This document shows, one piece after another, positions 26,465-36,013 of a stretch of 55,736 nt of DNA. The notes beneath the pieces were generated by a model. That model searched no databases and had not been told where the DNA came from. It saw nothing but the letters and a program-made list of their open reading frames with translations. A program made the position numbers and the translations under genes. This DNA is from Pedobacter sp. ASV17 (lineage in GTDB: Bacteria; Bacteroidota; Bacteroidia; Sphingobacteriales; Sphingobacteriaceae), in contig NZ_JAELTX010000015.1 of the NCBI RefSeq assembly GCF_016429065.1, forward strand, positions 1 to 55,736, read 5' to 3'. Numbering within the stretch: the stretch's first letter is position 1; every line of letters starts with the position of its first letter.

Positions 26465-29036
26465 GATGAGATTTTTATATAGCATTATCCTTTGCATACT
26501 CAGTTCGGTGGTATTTGCACAAACCAAAAAGGTTCAGCAATTAGATTTAGCCATTACTTGGCAGCCGTTGGAAAACAATTACCTGAAAGATGAACAGGGG
26601 CTATCAGTACTAGAAATTAAAAATGTGGGCAAAACGGTCTTGCCAAAGGCGGGATGGAAGCTGTATTTCAATTTCATTAGAGTAATTACCCCTAAAACCA
26701 CAGACCAACCCTTCAACGTTGCACACCTCAACGGCGATTTGTCTTGTTTTACACCAGGCAAAAACTTTGAGGGGCTTAAGCCTGGCGAGAGTTTGAAATA
26801 TGAAATGCTATCCAACTCATGGATGGTAAATACTTCCGATTCGCCACAGGGCTTTTACCTTGTTTGGGACGTTAACAACGAGATTGTGCCTTTCAAAGCA
26901 GTTGGCTTTGTAGCACCACCAGATCAGAAGAAATTTTTTAGGGTTGGTGGCGATAAGGAAACGACGCCCGAAATGATATTTAATGCCAACCAAAGTATCT
27001 CAAATATTAGCGAAAGCAAATTGACCAAGGTATTTCCAACACCTGTTGAGTATGTAGAAAATGGCAAGTCCTTAACTTTAAGCTCAAACCTTAGTATAGG
27101 TTACGAAACTGGTTTTGAAAATGAAGCCAATTTACTGGCGAACGATTTTTTTAAACTATTTGGTGAAAAAATTAAGGTAAGTAAGCTGAGCTCGGGAGCT
27201 AAGCCAACCATTAGTTTGTTAAATGATAGTTCGGCAAATGAGGCTTATACCCTAACAGTAGACGAAAAGGCCGTTACCATTAAAGCAGGTAGCAATGCGG
27301 GTATCTTTTATGGCATTCAGTCGCTTAAAACCTTAATTGATCCTGCGGCATTTGTAAGCAACAAGAATAAAACGATTGTTTTAACAGGGGTAGAAGTAAA
27401 GGACAGTCCCCGCTTTGGTTACCGAGGATTTATGCTCGACGTGGCGAGGAATTTTCAGCCAAAAACACAAATATTAAAACTATTAGATGTTTTTGCATTG
27501 TACAAAATCAACACCTTGCATTTTCACCTTAACGACGATGAGGGTTGGCGCTTGGAAATTCCCGCCTTACCTGAGCTGACCAATGTAGGGGCTAAAAGAG
27601 CGCATCCTGATGCAGAAGGTAGCCATTTACAACCATCATATGGCTCTGGACCTTACATAGACCAGCTTCCTGGAAGTGGTTACTACAGTAAAGAGGACTT
27701 TAAGGAAATTCTCCGCTATGCTACGGCTAGGCATATTCGGGTAATTCCAGAAATAGAAACCCCTGGACATGCCAGAGCGGCCATTAAAGCCATGGATCAT
27801 CGCTATAAGGCTTTGATGAAAAAAGGCGATAAAGCAGCTGCAGAACAATACTTGCTCCATCATTTTGAAGACCAATCTGTTTACCGCTCGGTACAGAAAT
27901 GGAACGACAATGTAATGGATGTGGCAATGCCCTCGGTGTATCATTTTTTAGAAACAGTTACTGATGAAATCATTGCCATGTATCGCGAAGCTGGAGCACC
28001 ATTAAGTACCATTCATTTCGGTGGCGATGAAGTGCCTAAAGGGGTTTGGGAAAAGTCGCCAGCTTTTAATAGCTTAAAACAAAGTAATAGTGACGTTAAA
28101 ACCACTGCCGACCTTTGGGATTACTATTTTGGCAAGGTAAGTACCATGTTAAAAAAGAAAGGTTTGTACCTATCGGGATGGGAAGAGGTAGGCTTGAAAA
28201 AAGCCATTGAAAATGGTAAATCCAAGTGGTTGGTGAACGATAAATTTGCCAATCAGAATGTACATGTAAACGTATGGAACAACCTATTGGGCAACGAAGA
28301 TTTAGCCTATCGTTTAGCTAATGGCAATTATAAGGTGGTTATTTCCTTTGTAAGTACTTTTTACTTTGACATGGCCTATTTCAAGAAATTTGAAGAACCA
28401 GGCTTTTATTGGGGCGGCTTTACAGAACTTGACAAGCCTTTTAACTTTATCCCTTATAACTACCTTAAAAATCAGCAGAAAAATTACTTGGGCCGACAGC
28501 TGAGTGAAAAAGTGTTGAACGAAGCACAGAAACTTACCGACGTAGGCAAAAGTAACATTGTTGGGCTGCAAGGTCAACTATGGTCTGAAACCATTAAAAA
28601 CAACCATCATTTAGAATATTTACTCATGCCAAGATTATTGGCTTTAGCTGAGAGAGCTTGGTCAAAAAGCCCAGATTGGGCGGAAGAAACCGACGAAACC
28701 AAAGCTAAGGAATTGTATGCTCATTCATTATCTGCTTTTTACAACTTATTAGGGAAAAGAGAATTGAAAAGACTTAACCATTATGCTGGTGGTTTTAGTT
28801 ATCGCGTACCTAAACCAGGTTTAAAGGTAAACGGAGCTAGTGTTTCGGCCAATGTACAATTGCCAGGTTTTAGCATTAGATATACCACAGATGGTTCGGT
28901 ACCCACACTGAAAAGTCCGTTATATACCCAGCCCGTGAATATGCGCAGTCAACTTATTTTTAGAACTTTTGACCACGCTGGTAGGGGAAGCGAAGTCTCA
29001 AAAATTGATCAAGTAAAAAACGATGGAGCAGAATAA
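26457..29036 (+). CDS. GH20 beta-N-acetylhexosaminidase (long form, chitobiase-like)
   Basis: 859 residues with signal peptide (SSVVFAQ). Order: N-terminal carbohydrate-binding CHB_HEX domain (about 25-170), GH20b alpha/beta domain (190-310), catalytic GH20 barrel (320-760) and a C-terminal chitobiase-like CHB_HEX_C domain (about 785-850, SIRYTTDGSVPTLKSPLY). Catalytic Asp524-Glu525 lie in IHFGGDEVPKGVW. It removes terminal beta-GlcNAc or GalNAc in the periplasm or at the outer membrane. Its start overlaps the preceding gene by eight bases and its end overlaps the transporter gene by 14 bases, so the three are translationally coupled. The gene at 33190-35718 is a full-length paralogue. Confidence 0.92.
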   Translation: MIKMRFLYSIILCILSSVVFAQTKKVQQLDLAITWQPLENNYLKDEQGLSVLEIKNVGKTVLPKAGWKLYFNFIRVITPKTTDQPFNVAHLNGDLSCFTPGKNFEGLKPGESLKYEMLSNSWMVNTSDSPQGFYLVWDVNNEIVPFKAVGFVAPPDQKKFFRVGGDKETTPEMIFNANQSISNISESKLTKVFPTPVEYVENGKSLTLSSNLSIGYETGFENEANLLANDFFKLFGEKIKVSKLSSGAKPTISLLNDSSANEAYTLTVDEKAVTIKAGSNAGIFYGIQSLKTLIDPAAFVSNKNKTIVLTGVEVKDSPRFGYRGFMLDVARNFQPKTQILKLLDVFALYKINTLHFHLNDDEGWRLEIPALPELTNVGAKRAHPDAEGSHLQPSYGSGPYIDQLPGSGYYSKEDFKEILRYATARHIRVIPEIETPGHARAAIKAMDHRYKALMKKGDKAAAEQYLLHHFEDQSVYRSVQKWNDNVMDVAMPSVYHFLETVTDEIIAMYREAGAPLSTIHFGGDEVPKGVWEKSPAFNSLKQSNSDVKTTADLWDYYFGKVSTMLKKKGLYLSGWEEVGLKKAIENGKSKWLVNDKFANQNVHVNVWNNLLGNEDLAYRLANGNYKVVISFVSTFYFDMAYFKKFEEPGFYWGGFTELDKPFNFIPYNYLKNQQKNYLGRQLSEKVLNEAQKLTDVGKSNIVGLQGQLWSETIKNNHHLEYLLMPRLLALAERAWSKSPDWAEETDETKAKELYAHSLSAFYNLLGKRELKRLNHYAGGFSYRVPKPGLKVNGASVSANVQLPGFSIRYTTDGSVPTLKSPLYTQPVNMRSQLIFRTFDHAGRGSEVSKIDQVKNDGAE

Positions 29037-30348
29037 AGCGGTACAGATAAGTAGTTTGTCCAAACGGGATAGCGCCATATCTATTTCTATTATAGGTCTG
29101 TTGTTTTTCATTTTTGGCTTTGTAACATGGATCAATGCGATCCTTATCCCATTCTTTAAAATAGCTTGCGAACTCAATCACTTTGAGTCGTATCTGGTAG
29201 CTTTTGCATTTTATATTGCCTATTTGGTCATGTCGTTGCCTGCTGGTTATTTACTTAAAAAGGTAGGTTTTAAGCGGGGCATGATGTATGGTTTTTGGGC
29301 AATGTGTATCGGGGCCTTATTATTCATACCCGCTGGACTAACAAGAACTTATGGCATCTTTCTAACGGGATTATTTACCCTTGGCATTGGTTTAGCCATT
29401 TTGCAAACCGCTGCCAATCCTTACATTACTATTTTAGGCGCAAAGGAAAGGGCAGCCCAACGTTTCAGTATCATGGGCATCTGCAATAAAATGGCTGGTA
29501 TTTTGGCCCCATTGCTTTTCTCTGCGGTGGTATTGCGACCAACGGATAGTGCTTTGTTCAAACAAATAGCATTGATGCAGGGCATTGAAAAAGCGCAAGC
29601 TTTAGATGAACTGATCCAGCGTGTGGTATGGCCTTATGGTATCGTAGCGGTACTGCTATTGCTTTTAGGCTTTTTTGTAAGACTTTCGCCATTGCCAGAG
29701 ATAGACACAGAAACCGAAACGGAAGAAGTATCAAGTGCCAATGAAGGTAAGAACAGCATTTTAGACTTCCCCTATTTAGTGCTCGGGGCAGTTGCCATTT
29801 TTTTTCATGTAGGTTCGCAGGTAATTGCTGTGGATAGCATTGTCAACTATGCAACGCATCACGGAATGGATTTTATGGAAGCCAAAACTTTTCCATCCTA
29901 TACGCTTACGGCTACCATTATAGGCTATTTGTTGGGAATTACCTTTATCCCCAAAGTATTGTCGCAGTTAAACGCACTAAAGATATGCACCTTACTGGGC
30001 TTGGCTTTAAGCTGTTGTATACTGTTGTTTTCAGGAAGAATGACGTTGTTTGGTCACCAGACCGATATTTCCGTATGGTTCATTGTGCTGTTGGGTTTCG
30101 CTAATTCGATGATATGGGCAGGGGTTTGGCCATTGGCCTTGGATAACCTTGGTCGTTTCATCAAAACAGGTGCTTCATTATTAATTATGGGGCTTTGTGG
30201 CAATGCCATTATGCCTTTGTTATATGGTTATTGGGCCGATCAGCACAGCTTAAGAGAAGCTTACTGGGTACTGATACCTTGTTATACCTATTTGATTTTT
30301 TACGCTTTCTATGGTCACAAACTGAAAAGTTGGACCAACCAAAAATAA
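29023..30348 (+). CDS. MFS sugar transporter, FucP/NagP-type
   Basis: 441 residues with 12 predicted membrane segments in two halves. Family marks: FGFVTWINAILIPFFKIACEL near the N-terminus (TM1, FucP-like), the AANPYITILG segment after TM4, and GFANSMIWAGVWPLALDNLG in the second half. The family includes L-fucose/H+ symporters and the NagP GlcNAc permease of other genomic GlcNAc loci. Being between GH20 and nagA, it probably brings GlcNAc through the inner membrane without phosphorylating it. Confidence 0.85.
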   Translation: MEQNKAVQISSLSKRDSAISISIIGLLFFIFGFVTWINAILIPFFKIACELNHFESYLVAFAFYIAYLVMSLPAGYLLKKVGFKRGMMYGFWAMCIGALLFIPAGLTRTYGIFLTGLFTLGIGLAILQTAANPYITILGAKERAAQRFSIMGICNKMAGILAPLLFSAVVLRPTDSALFKQIALMQGIEKAQALDELIQRVVWPYGIVAVLLLLLGFFVRLSPLPEIDTETETEEVSSANEGKNSILDFPYLVLGAVAIFFHVGSQVIAVDSIVNYATHHGMDFMEAKTFPSYTLTATIIGYLLGITFIPKVLSQLNALKICTLLGLALSCCILLFSGRMTLFGHQTDISVWFIVLLGFANSMIWAGVWPLALDNLGRFIKTGASLLIMGLCGNAIMPLLYGYWADQHSLREAYWVLIPCYTYLIFYAFYGHKLKSWTNQK

Positions 30349-30353
30349 TCTCC

Positions 30354-31553
30354 ATGAGTAACTTAATTAAAATATTCAACGCCCAAATCATTACTCCCGC
30401 AGGAGTGCTGAAAGAGGGTACTTTGGTCATTTCCGATGGAAAGATAGCCGAAGTGGGCAAACATAACATCTCGGTAGAAGGTGCTTTGGAAATAGATGCC
30501 AGAGGCAAATACGTATCACCTGGTTTTATAGATATGCATGTACATGGTGGTGGCGGTCATGATTTTATGGATAACACCCTCGAGGCTTTTTTGGAGATTG
30601 CCAAAACCCATGCTAAATATGGCACTACAGCATTAATGCCTACCACCTTGAGTTGCGAAAAGGAAGACCTGCTTGCTACCTTGGATATCTATGAAAAAGC
30701 AGATGCCGTTAATCATTCGGGTGCCGATTTTGTGGGCATCCACATTGAAGGGCCTTACTTTGCCATGTCGCAAAAGGGCGCACAAGATCCAAGGTATATC
30801 CGTAATCCCGACCCTAAGGAGTATCAGGAAGTTTTAGCGGCTTCAAAACATATTAAAAGATGGAGTGCTGCGCCTGAACTGCCAGGGACTTTGGCCTTTG
30901 GTCAATTTTTAAAACAGCATGGTGTTTTAGCGGCCATTGCCCATACTGACGCCATTTACGAGGAAGTAGTGAAAGCATATGAAGTAGGTTTTACCCATGC
31001 TACGCACTTCTATTCTTGTATGTCGGGAGTATCACGTAGAAATGCCTTTCGTTATGCGGGTGCTATAGAAAGTGCCTATCTGTTAGATGATATGACCGTG
31101 GAGATTATTGTGGACGGTGTCCATTTACCAGCTCCTTTGCTCAAACTGATTTATAAAATCAAGGGAGCCGAACATACGGCCTTGATTACCGATGCCATGA
31201 GAGGAGCGGGGATGCCCGAAGGTAAAAGCATATTAGGAAGCTTAAAAGACGGCCTAGAAGTGATTATTGAAGATGGAGTGGCCAAATTACCAGATCGTAC
31301 GGCCTTTGCAGGAAGTGTGGCCACTACGGATAGGTTAGTGCGTAACATGATTTCCTTGGCAGAAGTGTCTTTATTGGATGCTGTAAAAATGGCGAGTGCT
31401 ACACCTGCCAAAATTTTGAATATTGCCGATAGAAAAGGGGAACTCGTAAAGGGTAAAGATGCCGATGTGGTTATTTTTGATGAAGACATTAACATTGCCA
31501 GCACCATTGTAAAAGGAAATTTGGTGTATACCAAAGATGAAGTAAAAGTTTAA
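30354..31553 (+). CDS. nagA: N-acetylglucosamine-6-phosphate deacetylase
   Basis: 399 residues. Amidohydrolase fold: DMHVHGGGG with His62 and His64, metal ligand Glu132 in HIEGPYF, His197 in AHTDA, His218 in THATHFYSCMS and the catalytic Asp280 in LITDAMRGAGMPEG. It converts GlcNAc-6-P to GlcN-6-P and acetate in the cytoplasm. The ATG at 30354 gives the normal N-terminus (MSNLIKIFNAQI) five bases after the transporter; the frame is open 53 codons further upstream, but that part overlaps the transporter. NagB is encoded 4.5 kb away behind the same operator. Confidence 0.95.
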   Translation: MSNLIKIFNAQIITPAGVLKEGTLVISDGKIAEVGKHNISVEGALEIDARGKYVSPGFIDMHVHGGGGHDFMDNTLEAFLEIAKTHAKYGTTALMPTTLSCEKEDLLATLDIYEKADAVNHSGADFVGIHIEGPYFAMSQKGAQDPRYIRNPDPKEYQEVLAASKHIKRWSAAPELPGTLAFGQFLKQHGVLAAIAHTDAIYEEVVKAYEVGFTHATHFYSCMSGVSRRNAFRYAGAIESAYLLDDMTVEIIVDGVHLPAPLLKLIYKIKGAEHTALITDAMRGAGMPEGKSILGSLKDGLEVIIEDGVAKLPDRTAFAGSVATTDRLVRNMISLAEVSLLDAVKMASATPAKILNIADRKGELVKGKDADVVIFDEDINIASTIVKGNLVYTKDEVKV

Positions 31554-31577
31554 AGCCGATACCTAAAAGAAATAAGT

Positions 31578-32225
31578 GTGAGAAGATTAGAGATTCCTTT
31601 TTTAGAGACCCATAACCTTAAGGAAATAGATAAACTAAATCAGTTGATGGATGGTTTACAGGCAGCCGCTATCGACTGTAATCCTTGGCCTGTCTACCAA
31701 GCTGATGCCCAAGCCAAGTTTGTAATGGCACATAATGGCGATGCGATATTGTTAAAATATGTGATTTCGGAGCAATACCTGGTTGCCAATGAAGGCACTA
31801 ACGGTAATATCCACAATGACAGCTGCGTGGAGCTCTTTATCGCTTTTGATGACGAGGGTTATTACAACCTTGAATTTAACTGCTTAGGATTTACCAAAAT
31901 TGGCTATGGAAATGACAGGCTGGATAGGGAACTATTGCCTGTAGAAGTGATTAAGCAGTTGAGTTTTTCTTCTAAAATTAACGCTAATAGTACCATTAAT
32001 AGCAACGAAGGTTTTGATTGGGAGATTATGTTGGTGATTCCGAAAGAGATTTTTACGAAGCATCAGATCAGTTCTTTTCATCGCCTTAACGCAAAAGGCA
32101 ATTTTTACAAGTGCGGTGATGGTTTGCCTCAGCCTCATTTCCTTACTTGGAACATGATTGAAGCGGAACAACCTGATTTTCATAGGAAAGACTTTTTTGG
32201 GGAGTTGGTTTTTGTTAGTGGCTAG
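31578..32225 (+). CDS. CBM9-like carbohydrate-binding protein
   Basis: 215 residues, GTG start at 31578. No signal peptide is visible. The pattern NPWPVYQADAQAKFVMAHNGDAILLKY, then NDSCVELFIAF and GYYNLEFNCLG, then WEIMLVIPKEIF and FYKCGDG, is that of the CBM9-like/DOMON sandwich found in many Bacteroidota glycan loci. It is the last gene of the operon, 24 bases after nagA. Its intracellular location would be odd for a binding protein; a missed upstream signal is not supported by the sequence. The stop TAG at 32223 is the first TAG of a heptamer tract, so the last residues (VSG) are repeat-encoded. Confidence 0.7.
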   Translation: MRRLEIPFLETHNLKEIDKLNQLMDGLQAAAIDCNPWPVYQADAQAKFVMAHNGDAILLKYVISEQYLVANEGTNGNIHNDSCVELFIAFDDEGYYNLEFNCLGFTKIGYGNDRLDRELLPVEVIKQLSFSSKINANSTINSNEGFDWEIMLVIPKEIFTKHQISSFHRLNAKGNFYKCGDGLPQPHFLTWNMIEAEQPDFHRKDFFGELVFVSG

Positions 32226-33115
32226 GAGCTAGTGGTTAGTGGTTAGTTGCTAGTGATTAGTTGCTAGTGATTAGTCCCGATACTTCGGGGTTAGTGGCTA
32301 GTCCCAAATTCCCCTCTTTTAGAGGGGTGCCCAACGGGTGGGGTGTTTTTGATTAGGTACTAGGAGTTAGGGGTTAGGTACAGGCCCGCCCCCTTTGGGA
32401 TTCATTGGTTCATTAGGAATTAGTTTATTCTGTTTCTACAGCATCATCTCGACTACTTTGTCATTCTTCTCCTACCTTGTCATCCAGAGCTCAGCGAAGG
32501 ATCTATGTAAAACTTCATTAGAGATTTACTTCGTAGCTGCTTCGCGGTCCTCGTCGCTGCGCTTCCCTCGGAATGACAAAAGGTACATCGTCATCCTCGC
32601 GTATGCGGGGATCTTAAAACGAGCACTATCAATCGAATCCTTCCTATCGCATTAAGATGCTCAATCAAGTTGAGCATGACGAGCTATGAGCAGCACAAAG
32701 TAACTAAACACCCAGTCCTTCTTCCTTGCTCCTTGCTCCTTATTCCAAATACTAGCCCCTAATCCTTTCTATCTCATTAAGATGCCCAATCAAGTTGAGC
32801 ATGACGTACTATGAGTAGCACAAGGTAACTAAACGCCCAGTCCTTATTCCTTATTCCAAATACACATTCAAAGATTTAACTACGTTGAGCTTCGGTTCTC
32901 GACTTCACTGCGTTCTGCTCGAAATGACGAAAATAGCTGCGTCATTGTAAACTTTGCGAAGCAGCTCAAATATTCTTTATTCATTTGTTAGGCACTATAC
33001 CATATCCCCCTCTTTGAGGGGGCAGGGGGAGGCTTTCTAATATGGTGTAATATCTTCCCTACAACATCGTTATTTCGAGCCCGAAGTTTGGGATCGAGAT
33101 GACGGGCTATGGTTG
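32223..33115. repeat. Large intergenic repeat mosaic after the operon
   Basis: 890 bases with no gene. Heptamer tracts: 32223-32278 (TAGTGGT/TAGTTGC type, eight units), 32354-32381 (four units), 32714-32762 (seven units of the TTCCTTG/CTCCTTG type). A CCTCTTTTAGAGG hairpin with the phrase GTGCCCAACGGGTGGGGTG is at 32308-32345. A GTCATCC...GGAATGAC palindromic element is at about 32478-32578. The composite hairpin element is at 32589-32681 and its half copy at about 32780-32804. Further TCATTTCGAGC and CCCCCTCTTTGAGGGGG hairpins follow to 33110. Short frames here are repeat translations. Confidence 0.85.
32589..32681 (+). repeat. Composite double-hairpin element, copy 1
   Basis: 93 bp, CGTCATCCTCGCGTATGCGG at the left and GTTGAGCATGACG at the right. 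Left hairpin ATCCTCGC-GTAT-GCGGGGAT; right hairpin ATGCTCAA-TCAAG-TTGAGCAT (perfect stem). Confidence 0.9.
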
Positions 33116-33132
33116 CTTGGATATTACTAAAT

Positions 33133-33174
33133 CAAAAAAAGCCCCTAACCAAAATGATTAAGAGCTTTTTTGAT
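33133..33174 (-). terminator. Terminator of the minus-strand GH20 gene
   Basis: On the minus strand AAAAAAGCTCTTAA pairs with TTAGGGGCTTTTTT, followed by Ts. It lies 15 bases after the stop codon at 33190. Confidence 0.7.
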
Positions 33175-33189
33175 CAAAAAGATCTTGTT

Positions 33190-35718
33190 TTATTTGATCA
33201 CCTTCACGGTTCTTCCGCCTCTTCCTTCATTATTAAATACCCTCAATTTGATATTATCCTGATAAGGTAAAGCTGAAGAGTATAGCTTACTTTTTACTGT
33301 TGGTATAGAACCATCAGTAGTGTAACGAATTACCAAGCCTGGATAAAGTACATTGGCAGCTACCTTGTTATCAGTAACGGTATAACCAGCCGTTGGTATT
33401 CTATATTCAAAGCCACCCGCGTAATGGTTCAATTTAGGCAATTCGGTTTTTCCAATTCTGTGTACAAAGCTCGACCAATCTTTCTGATATAAAGCTTTAC
33501 TGGTTTCAGCATTGGCTTCGGTAGCCCAAGAAGGGTTAGCGGCCCAGCTGCGTTCGGCCAAGCCCATCACCTTTGGTAAGAACAAATACTCGAAACGACC
33601 TTCGTTAAGCAATACCTCGGCCCATAATGGCGCTTGTAAACCTACAATATTAGCCTTGGCATTTTCATTCAGTTTGTCCACACCATCATAATGACCCTTT
33701 GGTAGGGGTTTGCCACTTTGGTCTTCCATTTGGTTCTTGTAATAATCAAATGGGATGAAATTAAAAGGTTTATCTACATCTACATAACCGCCCCAATACT
33801 GACCAATTTCGTTGTAGTCTTTACTGTAAGCCAAATCCAAGTACATATTGGTTACATTGGTAAGTACTACCTTGTAGCCAGCGTTCGCCAATTTGTAAGC
33901 TAAATCTTCATTTCCTTTGAGGTTATTCCATACATCGGTATGGAAGTTCTCATTCACAAAACGAGTGTCTAGTACCATTTGCTTTCTGCCATTCACCAAT
34001 TGTTTTTTTAAACCAATCTCTTCCCATCCCGATAGGTAAAGGTTTTTAGCTTTTAGCAAGGCATTTACATTTTTGAAATAATAGTGCCATAATTCATCCA
34101 CATTTTCAATGCTTTTATCCTTTTCTAGTAGTGCTTTTACCGCTGGCGATTTCTCCCAAACACCATTTGGCACTTCATCACCTCCAAAATGGATGGTATG
34201 TAAAGGCGCACCTGCAGCAGCATACATGGCAATGGTTTCATCAATAATTTTTCTCATGAAAGTGTATACAGAAGGCAGGGCAGGGTTAATCACATTATCG
34301 CTAAAGCCTTGTACCGAGGTATAAACCGATTGGTCTTCCAAATCTCTCAATAAATATTGTTTAGCTTCGGCAGGCTTACCAGCTTTCATTAAACGATGGT
34401 AGCGGGCATCCATGGCTTTAATGGCGGCACGGGCATGTCCAGGGGTTTCATATTCTGGAATAACCTTGATATGTCGTGTAGTAGCATATTTTAAAATCTC
34501 TATAAAATCAGCTTTGCTTAAATGTCCGCTTCCCGAACGATTGCTCACGCTAGGACCCGAACCATAAGAAGGAAACAAATGTGTCTCTTCGGTTAAGGTA
34601 TGACCACGCTTACTGCCTACTTCCGTTAATTCGGGTAGACCGTCAATTTCAATTCTCCAACCTTCATCATCATTAAAATGCAAATGGAAAACATTGATTT
34701 TATATAGCGACAGTACGTCTAAAACTTTCAGTATTTGCGTTTTTGGCAGGTAATTACGGGCAATATCCATCATGAAAGCACGGTGCTGAAAACGCGGTTC
34801 ATCCTTAATTCGTAAAGCTGAAATTGCAATATTACTCTGTTTAGTCTTCCATGATTGAACAGGCAGTAGGTTTTTTAAGGTTTGGATGGCATAAAAAGCT
34901 CCAGCGGGATTTGAAGCATAAATATTGATATGGGTAGCGCTGATTTCTAGCTCATAGCCTTCGGCAGAGGTAATGGCTTTTTCCTGTATTGAAATGATGT
35001 TTTGAGTTCCAGCAGTAGCTACAGCAGGAGCAACAGTCAGTACTTTGCTTAATTCGGCTTTTAGCAACTGTGCTTCTTTTTGGAATTTCGGAGCCGTGAT
35101 GATCTTGGTAGTTCCATTCAACTGAAAACTGCCAGCTAGTCTTTCATAACTTACTGGACTAGGTAAAATAGGAGGGATATCATTTGCTTTAAGCGGGGTA
35201 ATCAGCTTGTTCTGCTCAAAAGCTTGCTTCGCTATTTCCTTCTGTTGTTTGCTATCATCAACAACTGATATGTCTTTTACTTTTAAACTTATCGGCTGAT
35301 TTGGATGTTCGTCGTAAACAATGTAAAATCCCTTGGAGAAATCAGTAATGTTCTTTAGGTTTCTGGATAGAATTTGTATGCTGACTGATTTTTTGGCGGG
35401 TATGCCATTAAAATCCTTTTGAGGGGTAATCTTAAAGAAATCGCCATTAATTTGATCTACTTTAAGTAAAAGGGCATCTTGTTTTGCATTACGGGGATTT
35501 CCTGCATTGAAATAAATAGTCCAGCCTTTTGAAGGGAAGCTTAATTGTGCTGAAGGATTAGTGATAACAAGTTCGGAGAGTGTTTCCGCCGTGTTGTTAT
35601 ATCCACGCTGTAATATTTTCCAAGTTAAATCAACGCTGGGTAGGGTGGCATTCTTTTGTGAATATGCGTGAGCGCATATTAAAATTAGACATATGGTATG
35701 CCATAGTTTTTGTTTCAT
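33190..35718 (-). CDS. GH20 beta-N-acetylhexosaminidase (second long form)
   Basis: 842 residues with signal peptide (ILICAHAYSQ). Same architecture as the 859-residue enzyme: CHB_HEX (about 25-165), GH20b (190-300), GH20 barrel (310-745) and CHB_HEX_C (770-830, IRYTTDGSIPTVKSKLY). Catalytic Asp514-Glu515 lie in IHFGGDEVPNGVW. Transcribed away from nagB; the shared 295-base intergenic region contains the operator at 35921-35938, closer to nagB than to this gene. The two long GH20s may be tuned to different glycans or locations. Confidence 0.92.
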   Translation of the reverse strand: MKQKLWHTICLILICAHAYSQKNATLPSVDLTWKILQRGYNNTAETLSELVITNPSAQLSFPSKGWTIYFNAGNPRNAKQDALLLKVDQINGDFFKITPQKDFNGIPAKKSVSIQILSRNLKNITDFSKGFYIVYDEHPNQPISLKVKDISVVDDSKQQKEIAKQAFEQNKLITPLKANDIPPILPSPVSYERLAGSFQLNGTTKIITAPKFQKEAQLLKAELSKVLTVAPAVATAGTQNIISIQEKAITSAEGYELEISATHINIYASNPAGAFYAIQTLKNLLPVQSWKTKQSNIAISALRIKDEPRFQHRAFMMDIARNYLPKTQILKVLDVLSLYKINVFHLHFNDDEGWRIEIDGLPELTEVGSKRGHTLTEETHLFPSYGSGPSVSNRSGSGHLSKADFIEILKYATTRHIKVIPEYETPGHARAAIKAMDARYHRLMKAGKPAEAKQYLLRDLEDQSVYTSVQGFSDNVINPALPSVYTFMRKIIDETIAMYAAAGAPLHTIHFGGDEVPNGVWEKSPAVKALLEKDKSIENVDELWHYYFKNVNALLKAKNLYLSGWEEIGLKKQLVNGRKQMVLDTRFVNENFHTDVWNNLKGNEDLAYKLANAGYKVVLTNVTNMYLDLAYSKDYNEIGQYWGGYVDVDKPFNFIPFDYYKNQMEDQSGKPLPKGHYDGVDKLNENAKANIVGLQAPLWAEVLLNEGRFEYLFLPKVMGLAERSWAANPSWATEANAETSKALYQKDWSSFVHRIGKTELPKLNHYAGGFEYRIPTAGYTVTDNKVAANVLYPGLVIRYTTDGSIPTVKSKLYSSALPYQDNIKLRVFNNEGRGGRTVKVIK

Positions 35719-35920
35719 GTGAGGGTAATGCTATTTGGTTAAGTTTAGATTTGTTGAAGCCCTAAAAATACCAATTACTTGTTAGAATGCTATATAAAGA
35801 ATAACAAAAAATAGGAAAGCTTTTTTATCTGTTAATCTGCTGCTTATTGCGTTTTTACTTGACTTAAATGAGTGATTGTTTTTAGTTCTTTGTAGATGTT
35901 TAAATCAATTTATAAATAGT

Positions 35921-35938
35921 TTCGTTAACGTACACGAA
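35921..35938. promoter_or_regulatory. Operator candidate O3 upstream of nagB
   Basis: TTCGTTAACGTACACGAA, the exact reverse complement (18/18) of the site before susC at 14767-14784. It ends six bases before the nagB -7 box, so a bound repressor would cover the -33 region. Confidence 0.85.
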
Positions 35939-35944
35939 TAATAC

Positions 35945-35952
35945 TAAATTTG
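35945..35952 (+). promoter_or_regulatory. -7 box of nagB
   Basis: TAAATTTG fits TAnnTTTG, with a leader of about 55 nt to the ATG at 36014. No -33 TTTG is seen; the operator occupies that place. Confidence 0.5.
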
Positions 35953-35971
35953 TATTCAATTAACCTGAAAT

Positions 35972-35990
35972 AGGGGAAGGAGATTCCCCT
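35972..35990 (+). promoter_or_regulatory. Leader hairpin of nagB
   Basis: AGGGGAA-GGAGA-TTCCCCT, a perfect 7-bp stem with a purine loop, 24 bases before the ATG. It could stabilise the message or be a binding site. Confidence 0.45.
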
Positions 35991-36013
35991 AAACCAAACC
36001 GCATTAAATAAAC

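Larger units (their letters stand above)
35719..36013. promoter_or_regulatory. Divergent regulatory region, GH20 / nagB
   Basis: 295 bases without repeats. From right to left it holds a hairpin leader, a -7 box and the 18-bp operator on the nagB side. The GH20 side is A+T-rich and shows only a weak TATTTTTA on the minus strand. Confidence 0.55.

Noticed and set aside
30195..30353. Longer N-terminus for NagA
   Set aside because: The 53 extra codons overlap the transporter gene and do not look like an amidohydrolase; the ATG at 30354 is right.
16000..32000. Possible breaks or frameshifts in the long operon
   Set aside because: All eleven frames are full length with short gaps or small overlaps; no pseudogene was found.
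32395..32655. 86-codon plus frame
   Set aside because: It translates the repeat mosaic, including the VILAYAGILK phrase produced by the composite element, a known source of false genes.
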